In this document: positions 47,635 to 56,006 of the stretch, in pieces
Numbering within the stretch: the stretch's first letter is position 1
Layout: the number at the start of each line of letters is the position of its first letter
From: Microbacterium sp. C5A9
GTDB lineage: Bacteria > Actinomycetota > Actinomycetes > Actinomycetales > Microbacteriaceae
NCBI RefSeq assembly: GCF_022627955.1
Contig: NZ_JABXGD010000001.1
Location: forward strand, 248,001 to 312,000
Direction: 5' to 3'
Length of the DNA: 64,000 nt
Notes under the pieces: generated by a model
Database searches by the model: none
Told to the model about the DNA's origin: nothing
What the model saw: only the letters and a program-made list of their open reading frames with translations
Program-made: the position numbers and the translations under genes

Positions 47635-48419
47635 CTCGATTGATGGTCGACGGGGCGGCGCTCGGCTATGCCGACACGCTCGTGTGCGAAGACGTGTCGG
47701 TGCAGATCCCCGATGGGGCGTTCACCGTGATCGTCGGTCCGAATGCCTGCGGCAAGTCGACCCTGCTGAAGAGCCTCACCCGGCTGCTGCCGCCCACGCG
47801 CGGCCGGGTGCTGCTCGACGGCCGGAGCCTCCACGAGATGCCGACCAAGCAGCTCGCACGCGAGGTCGGGTTGCTTCCGCAGGGGCCTGTCGCGCCCGAC
47901 GGCATCCGCGTGGTCGATCTCGTCACGCGCGGACGCTACCCGCATCAGAGGCTCTTCGCGCCGTGGTCACCCGAAGACGAGACCGCGGTCGCAGAGGCGA
48001 TGGACGCCACCGGCATCCGCCATCTCTCGGGGCGTCTCGTCGACGAGCTGTCCGGCGGGCAGCGGCAGCGCGTGTGGATGGCCGTCGCGCTCGCCCAGCA
48101 GACCCCGATCCTGCTGCTCGACGAGCCGACCACCTACCTCGACGTCAGCCATCAGATCGAACTCCTCGAACTGTGCCGATCGCTCAACCGGCGACAGGGC
48201 CACACGCTCGTGGCCGTGCTGCACGACCTCAACCAGGCCGCTCGCTACGCCGATCACATCATCGCGATGAAGGACGGAGAGGTGGTCGCGACCGGCAGCC
48301 CGGGGGAGGTGATCACCGAATCCCTCGTCTCGAGCGTGTTCGGGGTGGATGCCCGCGTGATCCCCGACCCGGAATCCGGCAGCCCGCTCGTGGTGCCGCG
48401 CTGGCCCCACGCCGTGTGA
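47631..48419 (+). CDS. Siderophore ABC transporter ATPase (FepC/FecE-like)
   Basis: Predicted 262 residues. Walker A GPNACGKSTLLKSLTRLL, Q-loop LLPQGPVAPDGIRVVDLVTRGRYPHQ, signature ELSGGQRQRVWMAVAL, Walker B ILLLDEPTTYLDVSHQIELLEL, switch His VLHDLNQAARYAD. RGRYPHQ and DVSHQ are hallmarks of iron-siderophore ATPases. Start overlaps the permease stop. Last gene of the importer. Confidence 0.95.
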   Translation: MTRLMVDGAALGYADTLVCEDVSVQIPDGAFTVIVGPNACGKSTLLKSLTRLLPPTRGRVLLDGRSLHEMPTKQLAREVGLLPQGPVAPDGIRVVDLVTRGRYPHQRLFAPWSPEDETAVAEAMDATGIRHLSGRLVDELSGGQRQRVWMAVALAQQTPILLLDEPTTYLDVSHQIELLELCRSLNRRQGHTLVAVLHDLNQAARYADHIIAMKDGEVVATGSPGEVITESLVSSVFGVDARVIPDPESGSPLVVPRWPHAV

Positions 48420-48452
48420 CCCGCGAGTCACGCCGCGGAAGTCACCGGATCG

Positions 48453-48779
48453 TCACTCGAGGTCGCCGGCGATCGGGCCGTCCTCCACTTCGTCGACGAG
48501 GCAGATGCCGCCCGACGAGCTGGCTTCCATCATCAGCTCCTGGATCCATCTCGCGTTGAGGCGCGGGGTCTCGGGCTCGTCGAACACGAAGCGCACGGGG
48601 ATCGACGGGTGGAGCCAGATGGTCGAGCGCCCGCGGGGCTCGCCCTCGGGGTGGCGCCACGACAGCGTGAAGCTCTCCTGCCGACGCAACTTCGTGGCGA
48701 TGGCCACCTTCAGATGGGCCAGAGCGCGATCGTCGATGCGGATCGGCTCCTCGGTGGCGCCATAGAACAGCATTCCCAT
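48453..48779 (-). CDS. Small conserved actinobacterial protein (DUF7882-like), paralogue A
   Basis: Predicted 108 residues. A TACGCT box 6 nt before ATG 48779 fixes this start and rejects the longer open frame. MGMLFYGATEEPIRIDDRALAHLKVAIATKLRRQESFTLSW and GRSTIWLHPSIPVRFVFDEPE match the divergent neighbour at 48967 along their length. I recognise this as a small Microbacteriaceae family, sometimes mislabelled as ATP-dependent DNA ligase; the DUF number is from memory. Function unknown. Confidence 0.8.
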   Translation of the reverse strand: MGMLFYGATEEPIRIDDRALAHLKVAIATKLRRQESFTLSWRHPEGEPRGRSTIWLHPSIPVRFVFDEPETPRLNARWIQELMMEASSSGGICLVDEVEDGPIAGDLE

Positions 48780-48785
48780 ATATCG

Positions 48786-48791
48786 AGCGTA
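48786..48791 (-). promoter_or_regulatory. -10 box, leaderless paralogue A
   Basis: TACGCT on the minus strand, then CGATAT (6 nt), then ATG 48779. Confidence 0.6.
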
Positions 48792-48966
48792 GCCAGCACC
48801 GGCGTGACGGTGGGCGAAGAATCCGTGCGCGTAGGGGACACCGGCGGTGCGCGAACAGCCGATGTACATTTCCGACGTGGCATTCTGGAGATGTCACCAC
48901 GTGGCGGTTCCCCCGGATCGCCCCTTTCGCACGGGTTCTGTGGAGATGGGAGCAGAGGAGCCTCTG

Positions 48967-49305
48967 ATGGGCAGATTCATCTACGAAGGTGGTCAGAAGG
49001 TCGAGATCGAGGACCGCGCTCTCACGCACCTGCAGCTCGTGATCACGGCCAAGCTGCGCCGCGGCGAGCCGTTCTCGTTCTCGTGGAAAGAGGACTCGAG
49101 CGTCGGCGGCGGGCGCACGACGGTCTGGATCCACTCGGGCAGCGCCCTCGTCTTCAAGTACTTCGGCAGCCGCCAGCCGGCCATCAACCGTGCGTGGGTC
49201 GACGCGCTCGCCTTCACCGCCAACGCGCCGTCCGGCCTCTACATCACACCGGAACCCGCCGAGGGCGGTGCCGTGGAGCGCAAACCCGAGGTGGCGAACG
49301 CCTGA
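48967..49305 (+). CDS. Small conserved actinobacterial protein (DUF7882-like), paralogue B
   Basis: Predicted 112 residues. ATG 48967 has GAGGAG 6 nt upstream and aligns with the start of paralogue A. MGRFIYEGGQKVEIEDRALTHLQLVITAKLRRGEPFSFSWKED and GRTTVWIHSGSALVFKYFG parallel paralogue A, with a divergent C-terminus (LYITPEPAEGGAVERKPEVANA). Divergently oriented 187 bp from it, so probably an inverted duplication. Unlike A it uses a ribosome site. Function unknown. Confidence 0.8.
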   Translation: MGRFIYEGGQKVEIEDRALTHLQLVITAKLRRGEPFSFSWKEDSSVGGGRTTVWIHSGSALVFKYFGSRQPAINRAWVDALAFTANAPSGLYITPEPAEGGAVERKPEVANA

Positions 49306-49310
49306 TCTCG

Positions 49311-49316
49311 TAGGCT
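49311..49316 (+). promoter_or_regulatory. -10 box, leaderless small gene
   Basis: TAGGCT, then GGGGGA (6 nt), then ATG 49323. Confidence 0.6.
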
Positions 49317-49322
49317 GGGGGA

Positions 49323-49601
49323 ATGCTCATCGCCCTCATCCGTCCCGTCGAGAGCAGCACCGTCGACGTCATCGGCGCGACCCTCGAAGACGTGCACGAT
49401 CAGCTCATCGCCCATCAGCAGCCGGGCTTCGTGCTCGCATCGGCTCCCGTGCGCATGCTCAAGGGCGAGGCGAAGATGGAGTCCACCGGCACGTTCTGGC
49501 GGGTCGACGGAGTGCAGGAGATCGAGGCGGACGACATGGCCGCTCTCGAGGCCAAGGTTCCCGAGGGCTGGCGGATGCTCTCGGTGCGCAGCACCGACTG
49601 A
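49323..49601 (+). CDS. Small conserved hypothetical protein
   Basis: Predicted 92 residues, soluble, alpha/beta in appearance: MLIALIRPVESSTVDVIGATLEDVHDQLIAHQQPGFVLASAPV, then a MESTGTFWRVDGVQEIEADDMAALEAKVPEGWRMLSVR end. No motif, signal peptide or cysteine. I do not recognise the family. It has its own TAGGCT box placed for leaderless expression and lies 17 bp after paralogue B; the stop is 14 bp from the convergent monooxygenase stop. Confidence 0.75.
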   Translation: MLIALIRPVESSTVDVIGATLEDVHDQLIAHQQPGFVLASAPVRMLKGEAKMESTGTFWRVDGVQEIEADDMAALEAKVPEGWRMLSVRSTD

Positions 49602-49615
49602 GCACCCGCTGTCCG

Positions 49616-50845
49616 TCACGACGTGGCGAGCGCCTCCACGCCCTCGCCGACGGACGTGCCCTCGCCGACCGACCAGATGAACTCGGGCGTCCGACCGTTC
49701 ACGGCGTGGTCGCCGAGCTGACGGGCCTTGAAGATCCACGGGTTGTGCGACGACACGGTGCGGGCGTTGCGCCAGTGCCGGTCGAGTGCCGTGCCCGAGC
49801 GCACCGCCGAGGCCCCCAGGGTGTCGAACAGGCGTGAAGCCGCGCGCGGCACCAGGTCGGTGAGCACGATCTGCGCCTGCGAGGAACGCAGCTCGGCGGT
49901 GACCACGGCATCCTCCGTCTCGGGCGTTCCCAGCACGTCCGCCGCGTGCTGCACGGCGCGGGCGACGTCGAGCACGAGTGCCCGTGCCGTGGCGCCGGTC
50001 GCGGTCAGCTCGCCGACGATCTGCAGCACCTGCGGGTCGTCGCCCGCGCGGCCGGCGCTCCCGTGGCTGTACACGCGGGTTCGCGCCCGCACCTGGGCGA
50101 CCGTGTCGCGTTCGATCGCCGCGGCGATGCCGGCGAGCACCGACAGCAGGGTGAGCTGGTAGACCGCGGTCTGGAACGGGAAGCGAGACGTGAACGGCTC
50201 GACGTCGTCGTCGTCGACCGAGGCGTCGTCGAAGACCGCGGTGCCGGTTCCGGTCAGCGGCTGCCCGAATCCGTCCCAGTCGTCGGAGATCGACACCCCG
50301 CTCTGGTGCCGCCGGATGATCGCCGTGGCCGGCGTGCCGTCGAGGTCGACCGTGGCGTCGATCCACTCGGCGAAGATGCTGCCCGTGGTGTAGAACTTGC
50401 GTCCGTCGACCCGCCAGGTGCCGTCTGCCCGTCGGCTCACGCGCGTCTCGCTCGTGCCGACGGCCGCGGGGCCCGTCTCCGACCACGCGTTGCCGATCAG
50501 CTCGCCGTCGGCGATGCGCTGCAGCCACCGCGAACGCCGCGCGCTCGGGGCGGCGGCCAGCAGGTGCTCGACGTAGGCGATGTGGCCGCGGAAGATCTGC
50601 GGCAGGTTCGAGTCGGCTGCGGCGAGCTCGATGAGCAGCTCGGCGAACGACGGCCAGTCCAGACCGAACCCGCCGAGCTCGATCGGCAGTCGCAGCCGTC
50701 CGAATCCGGCGTCGCGCAGCGCGTCCACCTCGGCACGCGGCAGTTCACGGGCCTGCTCGCGGGTGATCGTGCCGGCCCCGATCTCGGCGAAGACCGGGCC
50801 GAGGTGCTTCCGGGCGGCGTCGAGCCGCTCTCTCTGCTCACTCAT
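49616..50845 (-). CDS. Acyl-CoA dehydrogenase-fold flavin monooxygenase (DszC/SfnB-like), A
   Basis: Predicted 409 residues. ATG 50845 has GAGGGG 8 nt upstream; a GTG three codons earlier is possible. Acyl-CoA dehydrogenase fold: LRLPIELGGFGLDWPSFAELLIELAAADSNLPQIFRGH, GNAWSETGPAAVGTSETRVSRRADGTWRVDGRKFYTTGS, FDTLGASAVRSGTALDRHWRNARTVSSHNPWIFKARQLG. The last string (H-W-R-N-x-R-T-x-x-x-H-x-P) marks the DszC/SfnB/NcnH group, which are FMNH2-dependent monooxygenases rather than dehydrogenases. They act on organosulfur or N-heteroatom compounds with a separate flavin reductase, not present here. Third gene of a three-gene operon. Confidence 0.87.
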   Translation of the reverse strand: MSEQRERLDAARKHLGPVFAEIGAGTITREQARELPRAEVDALRDAGFGRLRLPIELGGFGLDWPSFAELLIELAAADSNLPQIFRGHIAYVEHLLAAAPSARRSRWLQRIADGELIGNAWSETGPAAVGTSETRVSRRADGTWRVDGRKFYTTGSIFAEWIDATVDLDGTPATAIIRRHQSGVSISDDWDGFGQPLTGTGTAVFDDASVDDDDVEPFTSRFPFQTAVYQLTLLSVLAGIAAAIERDTVAQVRARTRVYSHGSAGRAGDDPQVLQIVGELTATGATARALVLDVARAVQHAADVLGTPETEDAVVTAELRSSQAQIVLTDLVPRAASRLFDTLGASAVRSGTALDRHWRNARTVSSHNPWIFKARQLGDHAVNGRTPEFIWSVGEGTSVGEGVEALATS

Positions 50846-50857
50846 CAGGCGCACCCC

Positions 50858-52084
50858 TCAGGTGTACAGCGAGATCGGCTGGAGCTCGCCGTTCAGCGTC
50901 CATGCGCCGACCTCGAGCTTCTTGTAGTCGATCGGGTCGTGCAGCGAATGGGTGCGCACGTTCCGCCAGAACAGGTCGAGCCCCACATCGGCACGGGCGG
51001 AGCTCGAACCGGTGATCTCGAAGATGCGATCCGCGACCTCGAGGCCGACCTCGGTCGAGACGACCTTGACCTTGGCGATCTCGATCGCGAGCTCGCCGCG
51101 ACGCGCGGCCGTGACCCGGCCGCCCTCGTCGACCACCTCGTCGAAGAGCCGCCCTGCGCGGTCGGCCAGCGCCTCGACGGCGGCGATGCGCGACGCGAAC
51201 TCGCCGACCACGCGCTGCACGAACGGGTCGTCGCGGTACGTGTCGGCCTGGCTGAGGAACCAGGCGCGCGGACGCGAGCGCACGATGTCGAGCCCGCGCG
51301 CGAGCGCCCCCTCGGCGATGCCGAGGTAGAGGTTGCCGAAGGCGAGCTGGATGCCGGGGGTGATGAGCGTCGAGAACGGCTCGTCACCCAGTTCGCCGAG
51401 CACGTCGGCGGGGGAGACCCGCACGTTCTCGAAGCTCACGGAGCCGCTCGCCGACAGGCGTTGCCCGAGAGCATCCCAGTCGCCGAGGTAGCGGATGCCG
51501 TCGCGATCGTGGTCGAGCACCACGAGCTGAACGGTGCCGTCGAGGTCGCCTCCGCGCACGGCGGCGGCAGCGAGCACCACGTCGCCGGCCGAGGCGCCGG
51601 TCGAGAAGCGCTTCAGACCGTTGAGGCGGTACTCCTGGCCGTCGGCCGTGAGCTCGAGGTCGGGGTCGGTCGGGTTCACCGAGTCGCCCCACACCCAGCG
51701 ACCCTCGACGGTCTTGCGGTGCCACGCGTCCTGCACCGCGGGGTCGGCGGCGAAGCCGATGTTGCCGGAGTTGATGTAGTGGTACGCGAGCACCTGCGCG
51801 ATCGACGCGTCGGCGCGCGACAGGATGCGGATCACGAGGAACGCGGTCTCCCAGTGCGCACCGCCGCCGCCGAACTCCGCCGGCTGCAGCAGCGTCACCA
51901 GTCCGGCTTCGCGGAGCAGGTCGAGCTCGACGGTCGGGTCCTCGTTCGCACGGTCGCGCTGCAGGGCGTCGCCGGCGAGCTCTGCGGCGACGCGTTCGGC
52001 GACGCCGCGCCAGTGCCCGCGTTCGGCGGCGTCCGCCGTTCCGGTCCAGCGGCTGCGATTCGTGGTCTCGGCGATGACGCTCAT
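50858..52084 (-). CDS. Acyl-CoA dehydrogenase-fold flavin monooxygenase (DszC/SfnB-like), B
   Basis: Predicted 408 residues. ATG 52084 overlaps the upstream gene's stop (ATGA). LLREAGLVTLLQPAEFGGGGAHWETAFLVIRILSRADASIAQVLAYHYINSG, GDSVNPTDPDLELTADGQEYRLNGLKRFSTGA, FEITGSSSARADVGLDLFWRNVRTHSLHDPIDYKKLEVG. The F-W-R-N-V-R-T-H-x-x-H-D-P string is the monooxygenase hallmark. It is a clear paralogue of the downstream gene by architecture, not by close sequence. Probably acts on the same or a related substrate. Confidence 0.87.
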   Translation of the reverse strand: MSVIAETTNRSRWTGTADAAERGHWRGVAERVAAELAGDALQRDRANEDPTVELDLLREAGLVTLLQPAEFGGGGAHWETAFLVIRILSRADASIAQVLAYHYINSGNIGFAADPAVQDAWHRKTVEGRWVWGDSVNPTDPDLELTADGQEYRLNGLKRFSTGASAGDVVLAAAAVRGGDLDGTVQLVVLDHDRDGIRYLGDWDALGQRLSASGSVSFENVRVSPADVLGELGDEPFSTLITPGIQLAFGNLYLGIAEGALARGLDIVRSRPRAWFLSQADTYRDDPFVQRVVGEFASRIAAVEALADRAGRLFDEVVDEGGRVTAARRGELAIEIAKVKVVSTEVGLEVADRIFEITGSSSARADVGLDLFWRNVRTHSLHDPIDYKKLEVGAWTLNGELQPISLYT

Positions 52085-53565
52085 CGGGCGCCCTCCTTCT
52101 CGGTGAGTGCGGTCAGATCGGCGGTGGCGGCGGTATCGGTGGCGGCGTCCACCAGCGGTCCGCCGCGGGTGCCGTCGAGCGCGGACGCCCCGCCGGCGTA
52201 CGCGCCGCGATAGGCGTGCGCGGGGTGCCATTCCGGGACGACGGGAGAGCCGTCGCCGCTGAGGCGCCCGCGCAGGGTCCCCTCGGGGTAGTCGTCCCAG
52301 GTCCGTCCGCGACGGCGGAGTTCGGGAACGAGATGCTCGACGATGTCCTCGAACGAGCCGGGCGTCACCACGTAGGCGAGGTTGAAGCCGTCGACACCGC
52401 CGACCTCGACCCAGCGCTCCAGCTCGTCGGCGACCGTCTGCGGACCGCCCACGATGACGGGGCCGATGCCGCCGATGCCGACGTAGTGAGCGATGTCGCG
52501 AGGCGTCCACTTGCGGTCGGGGTCTGCCTTGGTGAACACCGACAGGGCGGAGCGTCCGGCATCCGTGTCGACGTACTCCAGAGGCACGTCGGGGTCGTAC
52601 TGCGAGAGGTCGAGGCCCGTCCACCCCGCGTAGAGCGCCAGTGCGCCCTCGACCGAGACGTAGCGGCGGTAGTCGGCGAGCTTCGCCGCGGCCTCGTCGT
52701 CGGTCGCCGCGACGACGACCGTGACGAGGGTGAGGATCTTGACCGAGTCGCGCGGACGCCCGAGCGCTTCGGCGCGGTCGCGGATGTCGTCGGTCACAGG
52801 ACGTGTCGCCTCGGGGCGCAGGCCGTTGATGAAGATCGCCTCGCCGTGCTTCGCGGCGAACTGCCTGCCTCGGGGCGATGCTCCCGCCTGGAACATCACG
52901 GGGGTGCGCTGCGGGCTGGGCTCCGCGAGGTGGATGCCGGGGACCCGGTAGTGACGACCGTCATGGCCGATCGGGTGCACGCGGGACGCATCCGCGAAGA
53001 CGCCGGCCTCCCGGTCGCGCAGCACCGCGTCATCCTCCCACGAGCCCTCCCACAGCTTGTACGTGACGTCGAGGAACTCCTCGGCGATCTCGTAGCGGTC
53101 GTCGTGGGCGATGAGGGTGTCGAGCCCGAGGTTGCGGGCGGCGGAGTCGAGGTAGCTGGTGACGACGTTCCACCCCACGCGGCCGCGGGTGAAATGGTCG
53201 AGGGTCGAGAACCGGCGCGCGAGCGCATACGGCTGCTCGTAGGTCGTGGCGACGGTCACCCCGAACCCGAGGTGCTCGGTCGCATGCGCCATCGCGGAGA
53301 TCTGCACGACGGGGTCACCGAGGGGGACCTGAGTCGCGTCGCCCAGAGCCGTGGCCGCTGAATCGCGGTAGACGTCGTAGGTGCCCAGCACGTCGGCGAT
53401 GAAGATCGCATCGAACCTCCCTCGCTCGAGGGTCTTCGCCAGATCGACCCAGTAGTCGAGGTCGTGGTAGCGATCGGCCTGGTTCTCCGGGTGCCGCCAG
53501 AGTCCCGGGGCCTGGTGCGTCACGCACGTCATGTCGAAGGCGTTCAGGATGATGCGACGTGACAC
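52081..53565 (-). CDS. Bacterial luciferase-like FMN monooxygenase (NtaA/SnaA/DszA group)
   Basis: Predicted 494 residues, longer than simple luciferase-like proteins, as in the NtaA/SnaA/SoxA/DszA group. GTG 53565 has GAGGAG 4 nt upstream. Typical strings: RIILNAFDMTCVTHQAPGLWRHP, WVDLAKTLERGRFDAIFIADVLG, TVATTYEQPYALARRFSTLDHFTRGRVGWNVVTSYLDSAARNLG, QAGASPRGRQFAAKHGEAIF. It needs FMNH2 from a reductase. First gene of the operon, divergent from an ABC importer. The ~40-residue C-terminal tail (AGGASALDGTRGG) looks disordered. Substrate likely a thioether, sulfone or aminocarboxylate. Confidence 0.9.
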   Translation of the reverse strand: MSRRIILNAFDMTCVTHQAPGLWRHPENQADRYHDLDYWVDLAKTLERGRFDAIFIADVLGTYDVYRDSAATALGDATQVPLGDPVVQISAMAHATEHLGFGVTVATTYEQPYALARRFSTLDHFTRGRVGWNVVTSYLDSAARNLGLDTLIAHDDRYEIAEEFLDVTYKLWEGSWEDDAVLRDREAGVFADASRVHPIGHDGRHYRVPGIHLAEPSPQRTPVMFQAGASPRGRQFAAKHGEAIFINGLRPEATRPVTDDIRDRAEALGRPRDSVKILTLVTVVVAATDDEAAAKLADYRRYVSVEGALALYAGWTGLDLSQYDPDVPLEYVDTDAGRSALSVFTKADPDRKWTPRDIAHYVGIGGIGPVIVGGPQTVADELERWVEVGGVDGFNLAYVVTPGSFEDIVEHLVPELRRRGRTWDDYPEGTLRGRLSGDGSPVVPEWHPAHAYRGAYAGGASALDGTRGGPLVDAATDTAATADLTALTEKEGAR

Positions 53566-53589
53566 GGTGCTCCTCAGAAGGTCGGGGAC

Positions 53590-53614
53590 GACGCGACCAT
53601 AGTCCGGTCGCGTC
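53590..53614. promoter_or_regulatory. 9-bp inverted repeat in the monooxygenase/importer divergent gap
   Basis: GACGCGACC (53590-53598) and GGTCGCGTC (53606-53614) are perfect inverted arms 7 bp apart, 25 bp upstream of the monooxygenase start. A minus-strand TATGGT -10-like box lies inside it. On the other side, TAGCGT at 53698-53703 is a probable -10 for the importer. The 181-bp gap holds no gene. Operator identity unknown; no regulator gene is adjacent. Confidence 0.5.
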
Positions 53615-53746
53615 CGCCGCCGCAGAGCTCGGCGACACATTCGGTCACGGTGCGACCCAGTGTTACGCGCACCGTGCACGCGGCAGAGGTCACGCCCTAG
53701 CGTGAGCGCCGATCTGCTTCCCCGACCCGAAGCCTGAGGAGCCCCC

Positions 53747-55087
53747 ATGTCCCTTCTTCCGAGCCGCGGCGGTCGCCGCATCCTTCTCGGCGCCGCCGGC
53801 ATCACCGCCGCGACGATCGTCATCGCGGGCTGCGCGGCGTCGGCGCCCGAGTCGGGATCCTCCGGCGCCGACGGCGACTTCTCCGGCCAGACCCTCAACG
53901 CGCTGCTCATCACCTCGCACGAGGGGGCCGGAAACTGGCTCAAGGAGCACTTCGAAGAGGAGACCGGCGCCGAGGTCAACCTCACGATCGTGCCCTACGA
54001 CGAGATCGGCTCGACGCTCGCGCTCGACCAGCAGTCGGGGGCGAACACCTTCGACGTGGCGGCGCCCTGGTACGTCTCGATCGGCGACCTCGCCGAGGGC
54101 GGCTCGATCCAGGACCTCACCGACTGGATCGAGGAGACCCCCGCGCTCGACACCGACGACTTCATCCCCTCGATCAACGATCCGTACACGCTCGTCGGCG
54201 ACCGCCGCTACGGCCTCCCGTTCGACGGCGACACGCATGTGCTCTTCTACAACAAGGAGATCCTCGAGCGGAACGGGATCACCGAGCCGCCGGCCACGTG
54301 GGACGAGTACCTCGCCGACGTGCAGACCATCACCGAGAACGAGGGCGCCGACGGCGTCTACGGATCCGCGATCTTCGGTCAGAAGTCCCCGCTGATCCTC
54401 GGAGCGGCGTATGCGAACCGTCTCGCCGGCTTCGGCGGCGAGTTCGTCGACGAGGACGGCACCCCCACGATCAACACCCCCGAGGCGGTCGCCGCCGCCC
54501 AGGCCCTGGTGGATGCCGTGCCCTATGCCTTCCCGACCGCGGCCGAGACCGACTTCGGCGTCGGCAACGGCGCCTGGTACGACGGAAAGGTCGGGTTCAT
54601 CGAGAACTGGACCGACCTGGGCGTGGGGTCGGAGACCAACCCCGACTCGAAGGTCGCGGGCAAGTGGGGTGTGACGACGCTGCCGGTCGGCGGCGACAAC
54701 ACCGAGGCGCGCGCGTCGCTCGTGGCGGGCTTCACCTGGGTCATCGCGGCCAACACGCAGAAGACCGACCTGGCCAAGGCGTTCATCGAGTACGCGGCAT
54801 CGAGCGAGGTCAACTCCGAGCTCATCGTCGCCGACCCGCAGACGGGCATCGACCCGAACCGCGAGTCGTCTCTCGAGAGCGCGGCCTACGGCGAGACCTA
54901 CCCCGACCTGCAGCGGGTGAATCGCACGACGCTGAGCGGATCGCTCGCCTGGCCGACCGGCGAGAACGCCTCGCAGGCGGCGCAGATCCTCACGGACGAG
55001 CTCGCCAAGCTCATCGCCGGCGACGGCGGCACCGCCCAGGAGACCCTCGACCGCGTTCAGGCCGAGTGGGAAGAGATCCTTGGCTGA
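53747..55087 (+). CDS. ABC transporter substrate-binding lipoprotein (family 1)
   Basis: Predicted 446 residues; GAGGAG precedes ATG 53747. Lipobox VIAGC with Cys29. COG1653-type pattern: FSGQTLNALLITSHEGAGNWLKEHFEEETGAEVNLTIVPYDEIGSTLALDQQSG, FDVAAPWYVSIGDLAEGG, YGLPFDGDTHVLFYNKEILERNGITEPPATWDEYLADVQ, ASLVAGFTWVIAANTQKTDLAKAFIEYAAS. The family transports sugars and other polar solutes. The divergent monooxygenases suggest uptake of an organosulfur or similar compound, which would be unusual for this family. Confidence 0.9.
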   Translation: MSLLPSRGGRRILLGAAGITAATIVIAGCAASAPESGSSGADGDFSGQTLNALLITSHEGAGNWLKEHFEEETGAEVNLTIVPYDEIGSTLALDQQSGANTFDVAAPWYVSIGDLAEGGSIQDLTDWIEETPALDTDDFIPSINDPYTLVGDRRYGLPFDGDTHVLFYNKEILERNGITEPPATWDEYLADVQTITENEGADGVYGSAIFGQKSPLILGAAYANRLAGFGGEFVDEDGTPTINTPEAVAAAQALVDAVPYAFPTAAETDFGVGNGAWYDGKVGFIENWTDLGVGSETNPDSKVAGKWGVTTLPVGGDNTEARASLVAGFTWVIAANTQKTDLAKAFIEYAASSEVNSELIVADPQTGIDPNRESSLESAAYGETYPDLQRVNRTTLSGSLAWPTGENASQAAQILTDELAKLIAGDGGTAQETLDRVQAEWEEILG

Positions 55088-56006
55088 TCCTTCGACGCGC
55101 GTCCGTCGGGCCCGCCCGTCCCGCCTCGTGCCGGGACGGGCGGGCCGGCGCACGACGGTGCGCACGGCGTCGCCGATCCTCACCGCCCCGGTCGTTCTGG
55201 CGATCGTCGTCCTGGGGGCGTACCCGCTGCTGTTCATCCTCGCCGCGGCCTTCACCGACTCGACGCTCGGACGGCCGTTCCAGGAGTGGGTCGGCGCCGA
55301 GAACCTCGAGAGCATCCTCACCGACGGCGACGTGGTCGCATCCTTCGCCCGCACCGTGGCCTACGCGCTCGTCGTGGCCGTCGCGAGCGTGGTGCTCGGG
55401 GTCGCCGTCGCGGTGGCGCTCGAGCGGGCGACGCGCGCGGGAGCGGTCGTGCGCACGCTGCTCCTGCTGCCTCTCATCACCCCGCCCGTCGTGGTCGGCA
55501 CCCTGTGGAAGCTGGTCTTCAATCCGGGTGGCGGTCTGCTCGCGACGCTCCTGCCGGGGGTGTCACTCGCCCCGCTGTCGTCGACCGCCTGGGCGCTGCC
55601 CGCCATCGGCCTCGCCGACGTGTGGCAGTGGACTCCGCTGATCGTCATCCTCGTGTACGCGGCGCTGCTGACGCAGGATCCCGCGGTGCGCGAGGCCGCG
55701 TCGCTCGACGGCGCGCACGGCGTCGGCCTGTTCCGGCACATCACCTGGCCGGCGATCGCGGGCACCGTGGTCGCGGCGCTCTTCATCCGCATCGTCATCG
55801 CCCTCAAGGTGTTCGATCTCGTGTTCGTGATGACCTCGGGCGGCCCCGGTCAGGCCTCCACGACCACGACCTATCTCATCCAGCAGGTCGCTCTGAAGGA
55901 GTTCGACATCGGGAGGGCCTCGGCCATCACGATCGTCTTCGCCGTGATCGTCACCGCGGTCACCCTCGGGGTGGCGGCCCTGGCACGAAAGGCCCGAAAT
56001 GAGTGA
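55080..56006 (+). CDS. ABC transporter permease (MalF/UgpA-like)
   Basis: Predicted 308 residues if started at TTG 55080 (GAAGAG upstream, overlapping the binding-protein stop). An in-frame GTG at 55158 lies just after a large hairpin and would give 282 residues; I cannot decide between them. Helices begin LTAPVVLAIVVLGAYPLLFILAAAF. EAA loop: YAALLTQDPAVREAASLDGAHGVGLFRHITWPAI. VMTSGGPGQASTTTTYLIQQ is typical of the family. Overlaps the next permease by 8 bp. Confidence 0.9.
   Translation: MADPSTRVRRARPSRLVPGRAGRRTTVRTASPILTAPVVLAIVVLGAYPLLFILAAAFTDSTLGRPFQEWVGAENLESILTDGDVVASFARTVAYALVVAVASVVLGVAVAVALERATRAGAVVRTLLLLPLITPPVVVGTLWKLVFNPGGGLLATLLPGVSLAPLSSTAWALPAIGLADVWQWTPLIVILVYAALLTQDPAVREAASLDGAHGVGLFRHITWPAIAGTVVAALFIRIVIALKVFDLVFVMTSGGPGQASTTTTYLIQQVALKEFDIGRASAITIVFAVIVTAVTLGVAALARKARNE
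55109..55146 (+). promoter_or_regulatory. 15-bp hairpin in the first codons of the permease gene
   Basis: GGCCCGCCCGTCCCG (55109-55123) pairs perfectly with CGGGACGGGCGGGCC (55132-55146) around an 8-nt loop. It begins 22 bp after the binding-protein stop and lies inside codons 10-23 of the permease if TTG 55080 is the start. Confidence 0.75.
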
